A stretch of DNA of 64,000 bases from Hydractinia symbiolongicarpus (Eukaryota; Cnidaria; Hydrozoa; Anthoathecata; Hydractiniidae): contig NC_079878.1 in NCBI RefSeq assembly GCF_029227915.1, forward strand, positions 18,044,001 through 18,108,000. Direction: 5' to 3'. The translations under genes were made by a program, and so were the position numbers. The first letter of the stretch is position 1, and each line of letters starts with the position of its first letter. Of the stretch, positions 1 to 13,400 are shown one piece after another. The notes beneath the pieces were generated by a model. That model made no database searches. It saw only the letters and a list, made by a program, of their open reading frames with translations, and was not told the DNA's origin.

Positions 1-775
1 TTTGTAGTACGGTCTTTTGCAGCCTAATAGGGGCCTTATACGTGAATGACGCGCTTCTACGAGCATAGACAGGTGGCAGAAGGTCTAGTCCTTCCACTCA
101 TCATGGACTACGACGCCTCAAGTCGTTTTCCATTCAGCAATGGCCATAGAACAATGTGAAGTACGTGCACAGTCTTCCAAAAGGTTATAACACGGCCTTT
201 TGCAGCCTAATAAAGGCCTTACAAGTAAATGACGTGCTTCTACCAGCATAGACAGGTGGCCATTGGTCTAGTCCTTGCACTCTTAATGGACTACGACGTC
301 TCAAGTGGTTTTCCAATCCGCAATGGCCATAAAAAACCGTCAAGTACGTGCACAGTCTTCCAAAAGGTTATAATACTGTCTTATGCAGCCTAATAGGGGC
401 CTTATACATGAATTACGTGCTTCTACGAGCATAGATCGGTGAGGATCGGTTCAGTCTTTCCACTCTCAATGGATTACGACGTCTCAACTAGTTTTATAAT
501 CCGCAATGGCCATAAAAAACCGTCAAGTACGTGCACAGTCTTCCAAAAGGTTATAATACCGTCTTTTGCAGCCTAATAAGGGCCTTACACGTAAATGACA
601 TGCTTCTACGAGCATAGACCGGCGGGGATCAGTCTAATCCTTTCACACTCTATGAACTACGACGCCTCAAGTCGTTTTCCATTCTGCAATGGCCATAGAA
701 CACCATCAACTGCATGCACGGCCTTCTAAAATTTGTAGTACGGTCTTATGCAGCATAATAGGGGCCTTATACGTG

Positions 776-848
776 AATTACGTGCTTCTACGAGTATAGA
801 CCGGTGAGGATAAATGACATGCTTCTACGAGCATAGACCGGCGGGGAT
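776..848. repeat. 37-bp internal duplication in a monomer, A
   Basis: Two partial modules (776-811 and 812-848) each contain CTTCTACGAG, ATAGACCGG and GGGGAT/GAGGAT. They make this monomer 219 bp. The join is GAGGAT/AAATGACATGC. Confidence 0.88.
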
Positions 849-1064
849 CAGTCTAATCCTTTCACACTCTATGAACTACGACGCCTCAAATCGTTTTCTA
901 TTCCGCAATAGCCATAGAACACCGTCAAGTTCGTGCACAAACTTCTAAAGGTTATAATACGGCCTTTTGCAGCCTAATAAGAGCCTAACACGTAAATCAC
1001 GACCTTCCCGGAGCCCAGACTTGTTGCCATAGGTCTAGTCCTTCCACTCATCATGGACTACGAC

Positions 1065-1509
1065 GCCTCAAGTCGTTTTTCATTCTGCAATGGCCATAGA
1101 ACACCATCAACTGCATGCACGGCCTTCTAAAATTTGTAGTACGGTCTTTTGCAGCCTAATAGGGGCCTTATACATGAATTACGTGCTTCTACGAGCATAG
1201 ACCGGTGAGGATCGGTTCAGTCTTTCCACTCTCAATGGACTACGACGTCTCAAGTGGTTTTCCATTCCGCAATGGCCATGGAACACCGTCAAGTACGTGC
1301 ACAATCTTCTAAAGGATATAATACGGCCTATTGCAGGCTAATAAGGGTCTTCCACGTAAATGACGTGCTTTTACGAGCATAAACAGGTGGCCACAGGTAT
1401 AGTCCTTGCACTCTTAATGGACTACGACGCGTCAAGTCGTTTTCCATTCCTCAGTGGCCATAGAACACCATCAACTACATGCGCAGTCTTCTAAAGGCTG
1501 TAATACGGC
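1065..1509. repeat. 3-mer HOR segment, copy 1 (period 546 bp)
   Basis: This segment has the word order ATTTGTAGTACGG, then GGCCTATTGCAGGC, then GTCTTCCACG, and is repeated 546 bp downstream. The right edge falls where this copy continues into CAGCCTAACAGGGACC and the next into CAGCCTAATAGGGGCC. The counterpart in B is about 29342-29786. Confidence 0.75.
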
Positions 1510-1610
1510 TTTTTGCAGCCTAACAGGGACCTTACACGTAAATCACGTGCTTCAAGTAGCCTAGACCGGCGGGGATCAGTCTAGTCCTTTCACACTCTAT
1601 GAACTACGAC

Positions 1611-2055
1611 GCCTCAAATCGTTTTTCATTCTGCAATGGCCATAGAGCACCATCAACTGCATGCACGGCCTTCTAAAATTTGTAGTACGGTCTTTTGCAG
1701 CCTAATAGGTGCCTTATTTGCGAATTACGTGCTTCTACAAGCATAGACCGGTGAGGATCGGTTCAGTCTTTCCACTCTCAATGGACTACGACGTCTCAAG
1801 TGGTTTTCCATTCCGTAATGGCCATGGAACACCGTCAAGTACGTGCACAATCTTCTAAAGGATTTAATACGGCCTATTGCAGGCTAATAAGGGTCTTCCA
1901 CGTAAATGACGTGCTTCTACGAGCATAGACAGGTGGCCACAGGTATAGTCCTTGCACTCTTAATGGACTACGACGCGTCAAGTCGTTTTCCATTCCTCAG
2001 TGGCCATAGAACACCATCAACTACATGCGCAGTCTTCTAAAGGCTGTATTACGGC
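1611..2055. repeat. 3-mer HOR segment, copy 2 (period 546 bp)
   Basis: This is the second copy of the segment at 1065. It is marked by the same rare GGCCTATTGCAGGC word near 1870. The B counterpart is about 29888-30332. Confidence 0.75.
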
Positions 2056-2632
2056 TTATTGCAGCCTAATAGGGGCCTTATACGTGAATTACGTGCTTCT
2101 ACGAGTATAGACCAGTGAGGATCGGTTCAGTCTTTCCGCTCTCAATGGACTACGACGTCTCAAGTGGTTTTCCATCCTGCAATGGCCATAAAAAACCGTC
2201 AAGTACGTGCACAGTCTTCCAAAAGGTTATAATACGGTCTTATGCAGCCTAATAGGGGCCTTATACGTGAATTACGTGCTTCTACGAGCATATCGGTGAG
2301 GATCGGTTCAGTCTTTCCACTCTCAATGGACTACGACGTCTCAACTAGTTTTCCAATCGGCAATGGCCATAAAAAACCGTCAAGTACGTGCACAGTCTTC
2401 CAAAAGGTTATAATACCGTCTTTTGCAGCCTAATAAAGGCCTTACACGTAAATGACATGCTTCTACGAGCATAGACCGGCGGGGATCAGTCTAATCCTTT
2501 CACACTCTATGAACTTCGACGCCTTAAGTCGTTTTCCATTCTGCAATGGCCATAGAACACCATCAACTGCATGCATGGCCTTCTAAAATTTGTAGTACGG
2601 TCTTATGCAGCAAAATAGGGGCCTTATACGTG

Positions 2633-2705
2633 AATTACGTGTTTCTACGAGTATAGACCGGTGAGGATAAATGACATGCTTCTACGAGCATAGACCGGCG
2701 GGGAT
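2633..2705. repeat. 37-bp internal duplication in a monomer, A second site
   Basis: This has the same GAGGAT/AAATGACATGC join as at 776, in a monomer marked by GTGTTTCTACGAG. The repeated junction implies copying of one ancestral event. Confidence 0.87.
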
Positions 2706-3430
2706 CAGTCTAATCCTTTCACACTCTATGAACTACGACGCCTCAAATCGTTTTCTATTCCGCAATAGCCATAGAACACCGTCAAGTACGTGCACAATCT
2801 TCTAAAGGTTATAATACGGCCTTTTGCAGCCTAATAAGAGCCTAACATGCAAGTCACGACCTTCCCGGAGCCCAGAATTGTTGCCATAGGTCTAGTCATT
2901 CCAGTCATCATGGACTACGACGCCTCAAGTCGTTTTCCATTCTTTAATGGCCATAGAACACCATCAACTGCATGCACGGCCTTCTAAAATTTGTAGTACG
3001 GTCTTTTGCAGCCTAATAGGGGCCTTATACGTTAATTACGTGCTTCTACGAGCATAGACCGGTGAGGATCGGTTCAGTCTTTCCACTCCAATTGGACTAC
3101 GACATCTCAAGTCGTTTTCCATTCCGCAATGGCCATAGAACACCGTCAAGTACGTGCATAGTCTTCCAAAAGGTTATAACACGGCCTTTTGCAGCCTAAT
3201 AAGAGCCTAACACGTAAATCACGACCTTCCCGGAGCCCAGACTTGTTGCCATGGGTCTAGTCCTTTCACTCATCATGGACTACGATGCCTCAAGTCGTTT
3301 TTCATTCTGCAATGGCCATAGAACACCATCAACTGCCTGCACGGCCTTCTAAAATTTGTAGTACGGTCTTTTGCAGCCTAATAGGGGCCTTATACGTGAA
3401 TGACGCGCTTCTACGAGCATAGACAGGTGG

Positions 3431-5438
3431 CAGAATGTCTAGTCCTTCCTCTCATCATGGACTACGGCGCCTCAAGTCGTTTTCCATTCAGCAATGGCCA
3501 TAGAACAATGTGAAGTACGTGCACAGTCTTCTAAAAGGTTATAACACGGCCTTTTGCAGCCTAATAAAGGCCTTACAAGTAAATGACGTGCTTCTACCAG
3601 CATAGACAGGTGGCCATAGGTCTAGTCCTTGCACTCTTAATGGACTACGACGTCTCAAGTGGTTTTCCAATCCGCAATGGCCATAAAAAACCGTCAAGTA
3701 CGTGCACAGTCTTCCAAAAGGTTATAATACTGTCTTATGCAGCCTAATAGGGGCCTTATACATGAATTACGTGCTTCTACGAGCATAGATCGGTGAGGAT
3801 CGGTTCAGTCTTTCCACTCTCAATGGACTACGACGTCTCAAGTAGTTTTCCAATCCGCAATGGCCATAAAAAACCGTCAAGTACGTGCACAGTCTTCCAA
3901 AAGGTTATAATACGGCCTTTTGCAGCCAATAAAGGCCTTACACGTAAATGACATGCTTCTACGAGCATAGACCGGCGGGGATCATTCTAATCCTTTCACA
4001 CTCTATGAACTACGACGCCTCAAATCGTTTTCTATTCCGCAATGGCCATAGAACAACGTCAAGTACGTGCACAGTCTTCCAAAAGGTTATAACACGGCCT
4101 TTTGCAGCCTAATAAAGGCCTTACACGTAAATGACGTGCTTCTACCAGCATAGACAGGGGGCCATAGGTCTAGTCCTTGCACTCTTAATGGACTACGACG
4201 CATCAAGTCGTTTTCCAGTCCTCAATAGCCATAGAACACCGTCAAGTACGTGCACAGTCTTCCAAAACGTTATAATACGGCCTTTGGCTGTCGAATAAAG
4301 GCCTTACACGTAAATGACGTGCTTCTACGAGCATAGACCGGCGGGGATCAGTCTAATCCTTTCACACTCTATGAACTACGACGCCTCAAATCGTTTTCTA
4401 TTCCGCAATAGCCATAGAACACCGTCAAGTACGTGCACAATCTTCTAAAGGTTATAATACGGCCTTTTGCAGCCTAATAAGAGCCTAACATGCAAGTCAC
4501 GACCTTCCCGGAGCCCAGAATTGTTGCCATAGGTCTAGTCATTCCAGTCATCATGGACTACGACGCCTCAAGTCGTTTTTCATTCTGCAATGGCCATAGA
4601 ACACCATCAACTGCCTGCACGGCCTTCTAAAATTTGTAGTACGGTCTTTTACAGCCTAATAGGGGCCTTATACGTTAATTACGTGCTTCTACGAGCATAG
4701 ACCGGTGAGGATCGGTTCAGTCTTTCCACTCCAATTGGACTACGACATCTCAAGTCGTTTTCCATTCCGCAATGGCCATAGAACACCGTCAAGTACGTGC
4801 ATAGTCTTCCAAAAGGTTATAACACGGCCTTTTGCAGCCTAATAAAGGCCTTACACGTAAATGACGTGCTTCTACCAGCATAGACAGGTGGCCATAGGTC
4901 TAGTCCTTGCACTCTTAATGGACTACGACGCATCAAGTCGTTTTCCAGTCCTCAATAGCCATAGAACACCGTCAAGTACGTACACAGTCCTCCAAAACGT
5001 TATAATACGGCCTTTGGCTGTCGAATAAAGGCCTTACACGTAAATGACGTGCTTCTACGAGCATAGACCGGCGGGGATAAGTCTAGTCCTCTCACACTCT
5101 ATGAACTACGACGCCTCAAATCGTTTTCTATTCCGCAATGGCCACAGAACACCGTCAAGTACGTGCACAAACTTCTAAATGTTATAATACGGCCTTTTGC
5201 AGCCTAATAAGAGCCTAACACGTAAATCACGACCTTCCCGGAGCCCAGACTTGTTGCCATAGGTCTAGTCCTTTCACTCATCATGGACTACGACGCCTCA
5301 AGTCGTTTTTCATTCTGCAATGGCCATAGAACACCATCAACTGCCTGCACGGCCTTCTAAAATTTGTAGTACGGTCTTTTGCAGCCTAATAGGGGCCTTA
5401 TACGTGAATGACGCGCTTCTACGAGCATAGACAGGTGG
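3431..5438. repeat. 11-mer HOR unit 1 (2,008 bp), superunit A
   Basis: The marker monomer with CAGAATGTCTAGTCC at 3431 recurs at 5439, 2,008 bp or 11 monomers later. It recurs again, as CAGAAGGTCTAGTCC, at 7447. Neighbouring monomers follow in the same order, including the one with GGCTGTCGAATAAAGG. Homology extends left to about 2.7 kb, but with two monomers missing near 3202. Confidence 0.88.
3724..3906. repeat. Representative monomer (183 bp)
   Basis: This is one clean unit, given as the type example. A regular unit is 182 bp, about 48% GC, with about 12 CpG dinucleotides. From the TAATACGG anchor, the typical order is: GGCCTTT...AAAGGCC dyad, CACGT...ACGTG dyad, GTGCTTCTACGAG, variable block, GGACTACGAC, CCATT...AATGG dyad overlapping the palindrome ATGGCCAT, then CCGTCAAGTACGTGCAC. 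This copy is the type with GAGGATCGGTTCAGTC in the variable block, and its first dyad is weakened to TGTCTTA/TAGGGGCC. The palindrome AAGGCCTT in many sister copies holds a StuI site, so a monomer ladder is predicted. Monomer phase is arbitrary. Confidence 0.9.
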
Positions 5439-7446
5439 CAGAATGTCTAGTCCTTCCTCTCATCATGGACTACGGCGCCTCAAGTCGTTTTCCATTCAGC
5501 AATGGCCATAGAACAATGTGAAGTACGTGCACAGTCTTCTAAAAGGTTATACCACGGCCTTTTGCAGCCTAATAAAGGCCTTACAAGTAAATGACGTGCT
5601 TCTACCAGCATAGACAGGTGGCCATAGGTCTAGTCCTTGCACTCTTAATGGACTACGACGTCTCAAGTGGTTTTCCAATCCGCAATGGCCATAAAAAACC
5701 GTCAAGTACGTGCACAGTCTTCCAAAAGGTTATAATACTGTCTTATGCAGCCTAATAGGGGCCTTATACATGAATTACGCGCTTCTACGAGCATAGATCG
5801 GTGAGGATCGGTTCAGTCTTTCCACTCTCAATGGACTACGACGTCTCAAGTAGTTTTCCAATCCGCAATGGCCATAAAAAACCGTCAAGTACGTGCACAG
5901 TCTTCCAAAAGGTTATAATACGGCCTTTTGCAGCCTAATAAAGGCCTTACACGTAAATGACATGCTTCTACGAGCATAGACCGGCGGGGATCATTCTAAT
6001 CCTTTCACACTCTATGAACTACGACGCCTCAAATCGTTTTCTATTCCGCAATGGCCATAGAACAACGTCAAGTACGTGCACAGTCTTCCAAAAGGTTATA
6101 ACACGGCCTTTTGCAGCCTAATAAAGGCCTTACACGTAAATGACGTGCTTCTACCAGCATAGACAGGTGGCCATAGGTCTAGTCCTTGCACTCTTAATGG
6201 ACTACGACGCATCAAGTCGTTTTCCAGTCCTCAATAGCCATAGAACACCGTCAAGTACGTGCACAGTCTTCCAAAACGTTATAATACGGCCTTTGGCTGT
6301 CGAATAAAGGCCTTACACGTAAATGAGGTGCTTCTACGAGCATAGACCGGCGGGGATCAGTCTAATCCTTTCACACTCCATGAACTACGACGGCTCAAAT
6401 CGTTTTCTATTCTGCAATAGCCATAGAACACCGTCAAGTACGTGCACAATCTTCTAAAGGTTACAATACGGCCTTTTGCAGCCTAATAAGAGCCTAACAC
6501 GCAAATCACGACCTTCCCGGAGCCCAGAATTGTTGCCATAGGTCTAGTCATTCCAGTCATCATGGACTACGACGCCTCAAGTCGTTTTCCATTCTTCAAT
6601 GGCCATAGAACACCATCAACTGCATGCACGGCCTTCTAAAATTTGTAGTACGGTCTTTTGCAGCCTAATAGGGGCCTTATACGTTAATTACGTGCTTCTA
6701 CGAGCATAGACCGGTGAGGATCGGTTCAGTCTTTCCACTCCAATTGGACTACGACATCTCAAGTCGTTTTCCATTCCGCAATGGCCATAGAACACCGTCA
6801 AGTACGTGCATTGTCTTCCAAAAGGTTATAATACGGCCTTTTGCAGCCTAATAAAGACCTTACACGTAAATGACGTGCTTCTACGAGCATAGACAGGTGG
6901 CCATAGGTCTAGTTCTTGCACTCATTATGGACCACGACGCCCAAGTCGTTTTCCATACTGCAATGGCCATAGAACACCGTCAAGTACGTACACAGTCTTC
7001 CAAAACGTTATAATACGGCCTTTGGCTGTCGAATAAAGGCCTTACACGTAAATGACGTGCTTCTACGAGCCCACACCGGCGGGGATCAGTCTAGTCCTCT
7101 CACACTCTATGAACTACGACGCCTTAAATCGTTTTCTATTCCGCAATGGCCATAGAACACCGTCAAGTACGTGCACAAACTTCTAAAGGTTATAATACGG
7201 CCTTTTGCAGCCTAATAAGAGCCTAACACGTAAATCACGACCTTCCCGGAGCCCAGACTTGTTGCCATAGGTCTAGTCCTTTCACTCATCATGGACTACG
7301 ACGCCTCAAGTCGTTTTTCATTCTGCAATGGCCATAGAACACCATCAACTGCCTGCACGGCCTTCTAAAATTTGTAGTACGGTCTTTTGCAGCCTAATAG
7401 GGGCCTTATACGTGAATGACGCGCTTCTACGAGCATAGACAGGTGG
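5439..7446. repeat. 11-mer HOR unit 2 (2,008 bp), superunit A
   Basis: This unit has the same monomer order as the preceding one. The period continues to about 7620, where the next unit switches to a different monomer type after ACCAGCATA. The unit contains the 366 bp (5616-5981) that superunit B lacks. Confidence 0.87.
5616..5981. repeat. Two-monomer segment present in A, absent in B
   Basis: These 366 bp lie between two AGCATAGAC words (5607 and 5973). B goes directly from the first word to the sequence after the second. Both 11-mer units of A and the first unit of B contain the equivalent segment, so a deletion in B is the simpler explanation. Confidence 0.85.
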
Positions 7447-10400
7447 CAGAAGGTCTAGTCCTTCCTCTCATCATGGACTACGGCGCCTCAAGTCGTTTTC
7501 CATTCAGCAATGGCCATAGAACAATGTGAAGTACGTGCACAATCTTCTAAAAGGTTATAACACGGCCTTTTGCAGCCTAATAAAGGCCTTACAAGTAAAT
7601 GACGTGCTTCTACCAGCATAAATCGGTGAGGATCGGTTCAGTCTTTCCACTCTCAATGGACTACGACGTCTCAAGTATTTTTCCAATCCGCAATGGCCAT
7701 AAAAAACCGTCAAGTACGTGCACAGTCTTCCAAAAGGTTATAATACGGCCTTTTGCAGCCTAATAAAGGCCTTACACGTAAATGACATGCTTCTACGAGC
7801 ATAGACCGGCGGAGATCAGTCTAGTCCTCTCACACTCTATGAACTACGACGCCTCAAATCGTTTTCTATTCCGCAATGGCCATAGAACACCGTCAAGTAC
7901 GTGCACAAACTTCTAAAGGTTATAATACGGCCTTTTGCAGCCGAATAAGAGCCTAACACGTAAATCACGACCTTCCCGGAGCACAGACTTGTTGCCATAG
8001 GTCTAGTCCTTCCACTCATCATGGACTACGACGCCTCAAGTCGTTTTTCATTCTGCAATGGCCATAGAACACCATCAACTGCATGCACGGCCTTCTAAAA
8101 TTTGTAGTACGGTCTTTTGCAGCCTAATAGGGGCCTTATACGTGAATGACGCGCTTCTACGAGCATAGACAGGTGGAAAAAGGTCTAGTCCTTGCACTCT
8201 TAATGGACTACGACGTCTCAAGTGGTTTTCCAATCCGCAATGGCCATAGAAAACCGTCAAGTACGTGCACAGTCTTCCAAAAGGTTATATTACTGTCTTA
8301 TGCAGCCTAATTGGGGCCTTATACATGAATTACGAGCTTCTACGAGCATAGATCGGTGAGGATCGGTTTAGTCTTTCCACTCTCAATTGACTACGACGTC
8401 TCAAGTAGTTTTCCAATTCGCAATGCTCATAAAAAACCGTCAAGTACGTGCACAGTCTTCCAAAAGGTTATAATACGGCCTTTTGCAGCCTAATAAATGC
8501 CTTACACGTAAATGACATGCTTCTACGAGCATAGACCGGCGGGGATCAGTCTAATCCTTTCACACTCTATTAACTACGACGCCTCAAATCGTTTTCTATT
8601 CCGCAATGGCCATAGAACACCGTCAAGTACGTGCACAATCTTCTAAAGGTTTTAATACGGTCTTTTGCAGCCTAATAAGAGCCTAACACGTAAATCACGG
8701 CCTTCCCGAGCCCAGACTTGCTGTCATAGGTCTAGTCCTTCCACTCATCATGGACTACGACGCCTCAAGTCGTTTTCCATTCCGCAATGACCATAAAAAA
8801 CCGTCAAGTACGTGCACAGTCTTCCAAAAGGTTATAATACGGCCTTTTGCAGCCTAATAAAGACCTTACACGTAAATGACGTGCTTCTACGAGCATAGAC
8901 AGGTGGCCATAGGTCTAGTTCTTGCACTCATTATGGACCACGACGCCCAAGTCGTTTTCCATACTGCAATGGCCATAGAACACCATCAACTGCATGCACG
9001 GTGTTCTAAAATTTGTAGTACGGTCTTTTGCAGCCTAATAGGGCCTTATACCTGAATGACGTGCGTCTACGAGCATAGACAGGTGGCCATAGGTCTAGTC
9101 CTTGCACTCTTAATACACTATGACGCATCAAGTCGTTTTCCATTCCTCAATGGCCATAGAACACCATCAACTACATGCGCAGTCTTCTAAATGCTGTAAT
9201 ACGGCTTTTTTGCAGCCTAACAGGGACCTTACACGTAAATCACGTGCTTCAAGTAGCCTAGATCGGCGGGGATCAGTCTAGTCCTTCCACCCATCATGGA
9301 CTACGACGCCTCAAGTCGTCTTTCATTCTGCAATGGCCATAGAACACCATCAACTGCATGCACGGCCTTCTAAAATTTGTAGTACGGTCTTTTGCAGCCT
9401 AATAGGGGCCTTATACGTGAATTACGTGCTTCTACGAGCATAGACCGGTGAGGATCGGTTCAGTCTTTCCACTCTCAATGGACTACGACGTCTCAAGTGG
9501 TTTTCCATTCCGCAATGGCCATGGAACACCGTCAAGTACGTGCACAATCTTCTAAAGGATATAATACGGCTATTGCAGGCTTATAAGGGTCTTCCACGTA
9601 AATGACGTGCTTTTACGAGCATAGACAGGTGGCAACAGGTATAGTCCTTGCACTCTTATTGGACTACGACGCGTCAAGTCGTTTTCCATTCCTCAGTGGC
9701 CATAGAACACCATCAACTACATGCGCAGTCTTCTAAAGGCTGTATTACGGCTTATTGCAGCCTAATAGGGGCCTTACACGTAAATCACGTGCTTCAAGTA
9801 GCCTAGACTTGTGTGGATCGGTCTAGTCCTTCAGTTCTCAATGAACTGCGTTGCCTCAAGTCATTTTCCATTCCGCAATGGCCATAGCACACCGTCAAGT
9901 ACGTGAACATTCTTCTAAAGGTTATAATACGGTCTTTTGCATGCTAATAAGCGCCTTACACGTGAATGACGTGCTTCTACGACCATAGACCGGTGGGGAT
10001 TGCTCTAGTCCTTCCACTGTCAATGGTTTACGACGCCTCAAGTCGTTTTCCATTCCCCAATAGCCATAGAACACAATCAAGTACGTGCACAGTCTTCTAA
10101 AGATTAAAATACGGCCTTCTGCAGCCTAATAAGAGCCTAACACGTAAATCACGACCTTCCCGGAGCCCAGACTTGTTGCCATAGGTCTAGTCATTCCACT
10201 CATCATGGACTACAACGCCTCAAGTCGTTTTCCATTCTGCAATGCCCATAGAACACCATCAACTACATGCGCAGTCTTCTAAAGGCTGTAATACGGCTTT
10301 TGCAGCCTAACAGGGACCTTACACTTAAATCACGTGTTTCAAGTAGCCTAGACCGGCGGGGATCAGTCTAGTCCTTTCACACTCTATGAACTACGACGCC

Positions 10401-13400
10401 TTAAATCGTTTTCTATTCCGCAATGGCCATAGAACACCGTCAAGTACGGGCACAATCTTCTAAAGGATATAATACGGCCTATTGCAGGCTAATAAGGGTC
10501 TTCCACGTAAATGACGTGCTTCTACGAGCATAGACAGGTGGCCACAGGTATAGTCCTTGCACTCTTAATGGACTGCGACGCGCCAATCGTTTTCCATTCC
10601 TCAGTGGCCATAGAACAACATCAACTACATGCGCAGTCTTCTAAAGGCTGTATTACGGCTTACTGCAGCCTAATAGGGGCCTTATACGTAAATCGCGTGC
10701 TTCAAGTAGCCTAGACTGGTGCGGATCGGTCTAGTCCTTCAGCTCTCAATGAACTGCGTTGCCTCAAGTCATTTTCCATTCCGCAATGGCCGTAGCACAC
10801 CGTCAAGTACGTGAACATTCTTCTAAAGGTTATAATACGGCCTTTTGCAGCCTAATAAGAGCCCAACACGTAAATCACGACCTTCCCCGGGCTCAGACTT
10901 GTTGCCATAGGTCTAGTCCTTCCACTCATCATGGACTACGACGCCTCAAGTGGTTTTCCAATCTGCATTGGCCATAGAACACCGTGAAGTTCGTCATTAG
11001 TCTTCTAAATGTTGTGATATGGCATTTTGCAGCCCAGTAACGGCCATACACGTTAGTCACGTGCTTCCACGACCATAGACCGGTGGGGATTGCTCTAGTC
11101 CTTCCACTGTCAATGGACTACGACGCCTCAAGTCGTTTTCCATTCCGCAATAGCCATAGAACACCATCAAGTACGTGCACCGTCTTCTAAAGATTAAAAT
11201 ACGGCCTTCTGCGGCCTAATAAGGGCCTTACACGTACATTATGTGCTTCGACGACCATAGACAGGTGGGGATTGGTGTAGTCCTTCCACTCTCAATGGAA
11301 TACGACGCCTCAAGTCGTTTTCCATTCTGCAATGGCCATAGAGCACCATCAACTACATGCGCAGACTTCTAAAGGATGTAATACGGCTTTTTGCAGTCTA
11401 ATAGGGGCCTTATACGTGAATGACGTGCTTCTACGAGCATTGACCGTTGAGGATCGGTTCAGTCTTTCCACTCTCAATGGACTACGACGTCTCAAGTGGT
11501 TTTCCAATCCGCAATGACCATAAAAAACCGTCAAGTACGTGCACAGTCTTCCAAAAGGTTATAATACGGCCTTTTGCAGCCTAATAAAAACCTTACACGT
11601 AAATGACGTGCTTCTACGAGCATAGACAGGTGGCCATAGGTCTAGTTCTTGCACTCATTATGGACCACGACGCCCAAGTCGTTTTCCATACTGCAATGGC
11701 CATAGAACACCATCAACTGCATGCACGGTCTTCTAAAATTTGTAGTACGGTCTTTTGCCGCCTAATAGGGCCTTATACGTGATTGACGTGCTTCTAAGAG
11801 CATAGACAGGTGGCCATAGGTCTAGTCCTTGCACTCTTAATGGACTATGACGCATCAAGTCGTTTTCCATTCCTCAATGGCCATAGAACACCATCAACTA
11901 CATGCGCAGTCTTCTAAATGCTGTATTACGGCTTTTTGCAGCCTAACAGGGATCTTACATGTAAATCACGTGTTCCAGGAGCTTAGACAGGTGAGGATCG
12001 GTCTGATCCTTCCCCTCTCAATGGACTACGACGCCTCAAGTCGTTTTCCAGTCCTCAAAGCCATAGAACACCGCCAAGTACGTGCACAGTCTTCCAAAAC
12101 GTTATAATACAGCCTTTTGCTGTCGAGTAAAGGCCTTACACGTAAATGACGTGCTTCTACGAGCATAGACCAGCGGGGATCAGTCTAGTCCTTTCACACT
12201 CTATGAACTACGACGCCTCAAATCATTTTCTCTTCCGCAATGGCCATAGAACACCGTCAAGTACGTGCAAAAACTTCTAAAGGTTATAATACGGCCTTTT
12301 GCAGCCTAATAAGAGCCTAACACGCAAATCACGACCTTCCCGGAGCCCAGTCTTGTTGCCATAGGTCTAGTCCTTCCACTCATCATGGACTACGACGTCT
12401 CAAGTCGTTTTTCATTCTGCAATGGCCATAGAACACCATCAACTGCATGCACGGCCTTCTAAAATTTGTAGTACGGTCTTTTGCAGCCTAATAAAGGCCT
12501 TACACGTAAATCTTGTGCTTCCACGAGTATAGACTGGTGGGAATCAGTTTAGTCTTCGACCCTCAATGGACTACGACGACTCAAGTGGTTTTCCAATCCG
12601 CATTGGCTATAGAACACCGTGAAGTTCGTCAATAGTCTTCTAAAGGTTGTAATACGGAATTTTGCAGCCCAGAAACGGCCTTACACGTTAGTCACGTGCT
12701 TCCACGACCATAGACCGGTGGGGATTGGTCTAGTCCTTCCAATAATCATGTACTACGACGCCTCAAGTCGTTTTCCATTCTGCAATGGCCATAGAACACC
12801 GTCAAGTACGTGCACAATCTTCTAAAGGTTATAATACTGCCTTTTGCAGCCTAATAAAGGCCTTACACGTAAATGACGTGCTTCTACGAGCATAGATCGG
12901 CGGGGATCAGTCTAATCCTTTCACACTCTATGAACTACGACGCCTTAAATCGTTTTCTATTCCGCAATGGCCATAGAACACCGTCAAGTACGTGCCCAAA
13001 CTTCTAAAGCTTATAATACGGCTTTTTGCAGCCTAATAAAGGCCTTACACGTAAATGACGTTCTTCTACGAGCATAGACAGGTGGCCATAGGTCTAGTCC
13101 TTGCACTCTTAATGGACTATGACGCATCAAGTCGTTTTCCATTCCTCAATGGCCATAGAACACCATCAACTACATGCGCAGTCTTCTAAATGCTGTAATA
13201 CGGCTTTTTGCAGCCTAACAGGGATCTTACACGTAAATCACGTCTTCCAGGAGCCTAGACAGGTGAGGATCGGTCTGATCCTTCCCCTCTCAATGGACTA
13301 CGACGCCTCAAGTCGTTTTCCATTCCGCAATAGCCATAGAACACGATCAAGTACGTGCACAGTCTTCTAAAGATTATAATACGGTCTTCTGCAGCCTAAT

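Noticed and set aside
2242-2433. 63-codon open frame repeated at 26983
   Set aside because: Its ATG is ATT in the B copy (30519-30521) while the rest is retained, so there is no sign of constraint.
3781-3830. tRNA-like or SINE-like pol III boxes (GGTTCAGTC resembling a B box; TAGCCTAGACCGG resembling an A box in other monomers)
   Set aside because: The B-box match has a mismatch at a conserved base, the two words lie in different monomer types, and there is no cloverleaf, poly-A tail or target-site duplication.
7837-8022. Short reverse-strand open frames (also 13782-14015, 36113, 42058-42291, 56442, 62143)
   Set aside because: These are chance open stretches on the complement of the satellite, repeating with the HORs. 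Single substitutions between A and B create or destroy their starts.
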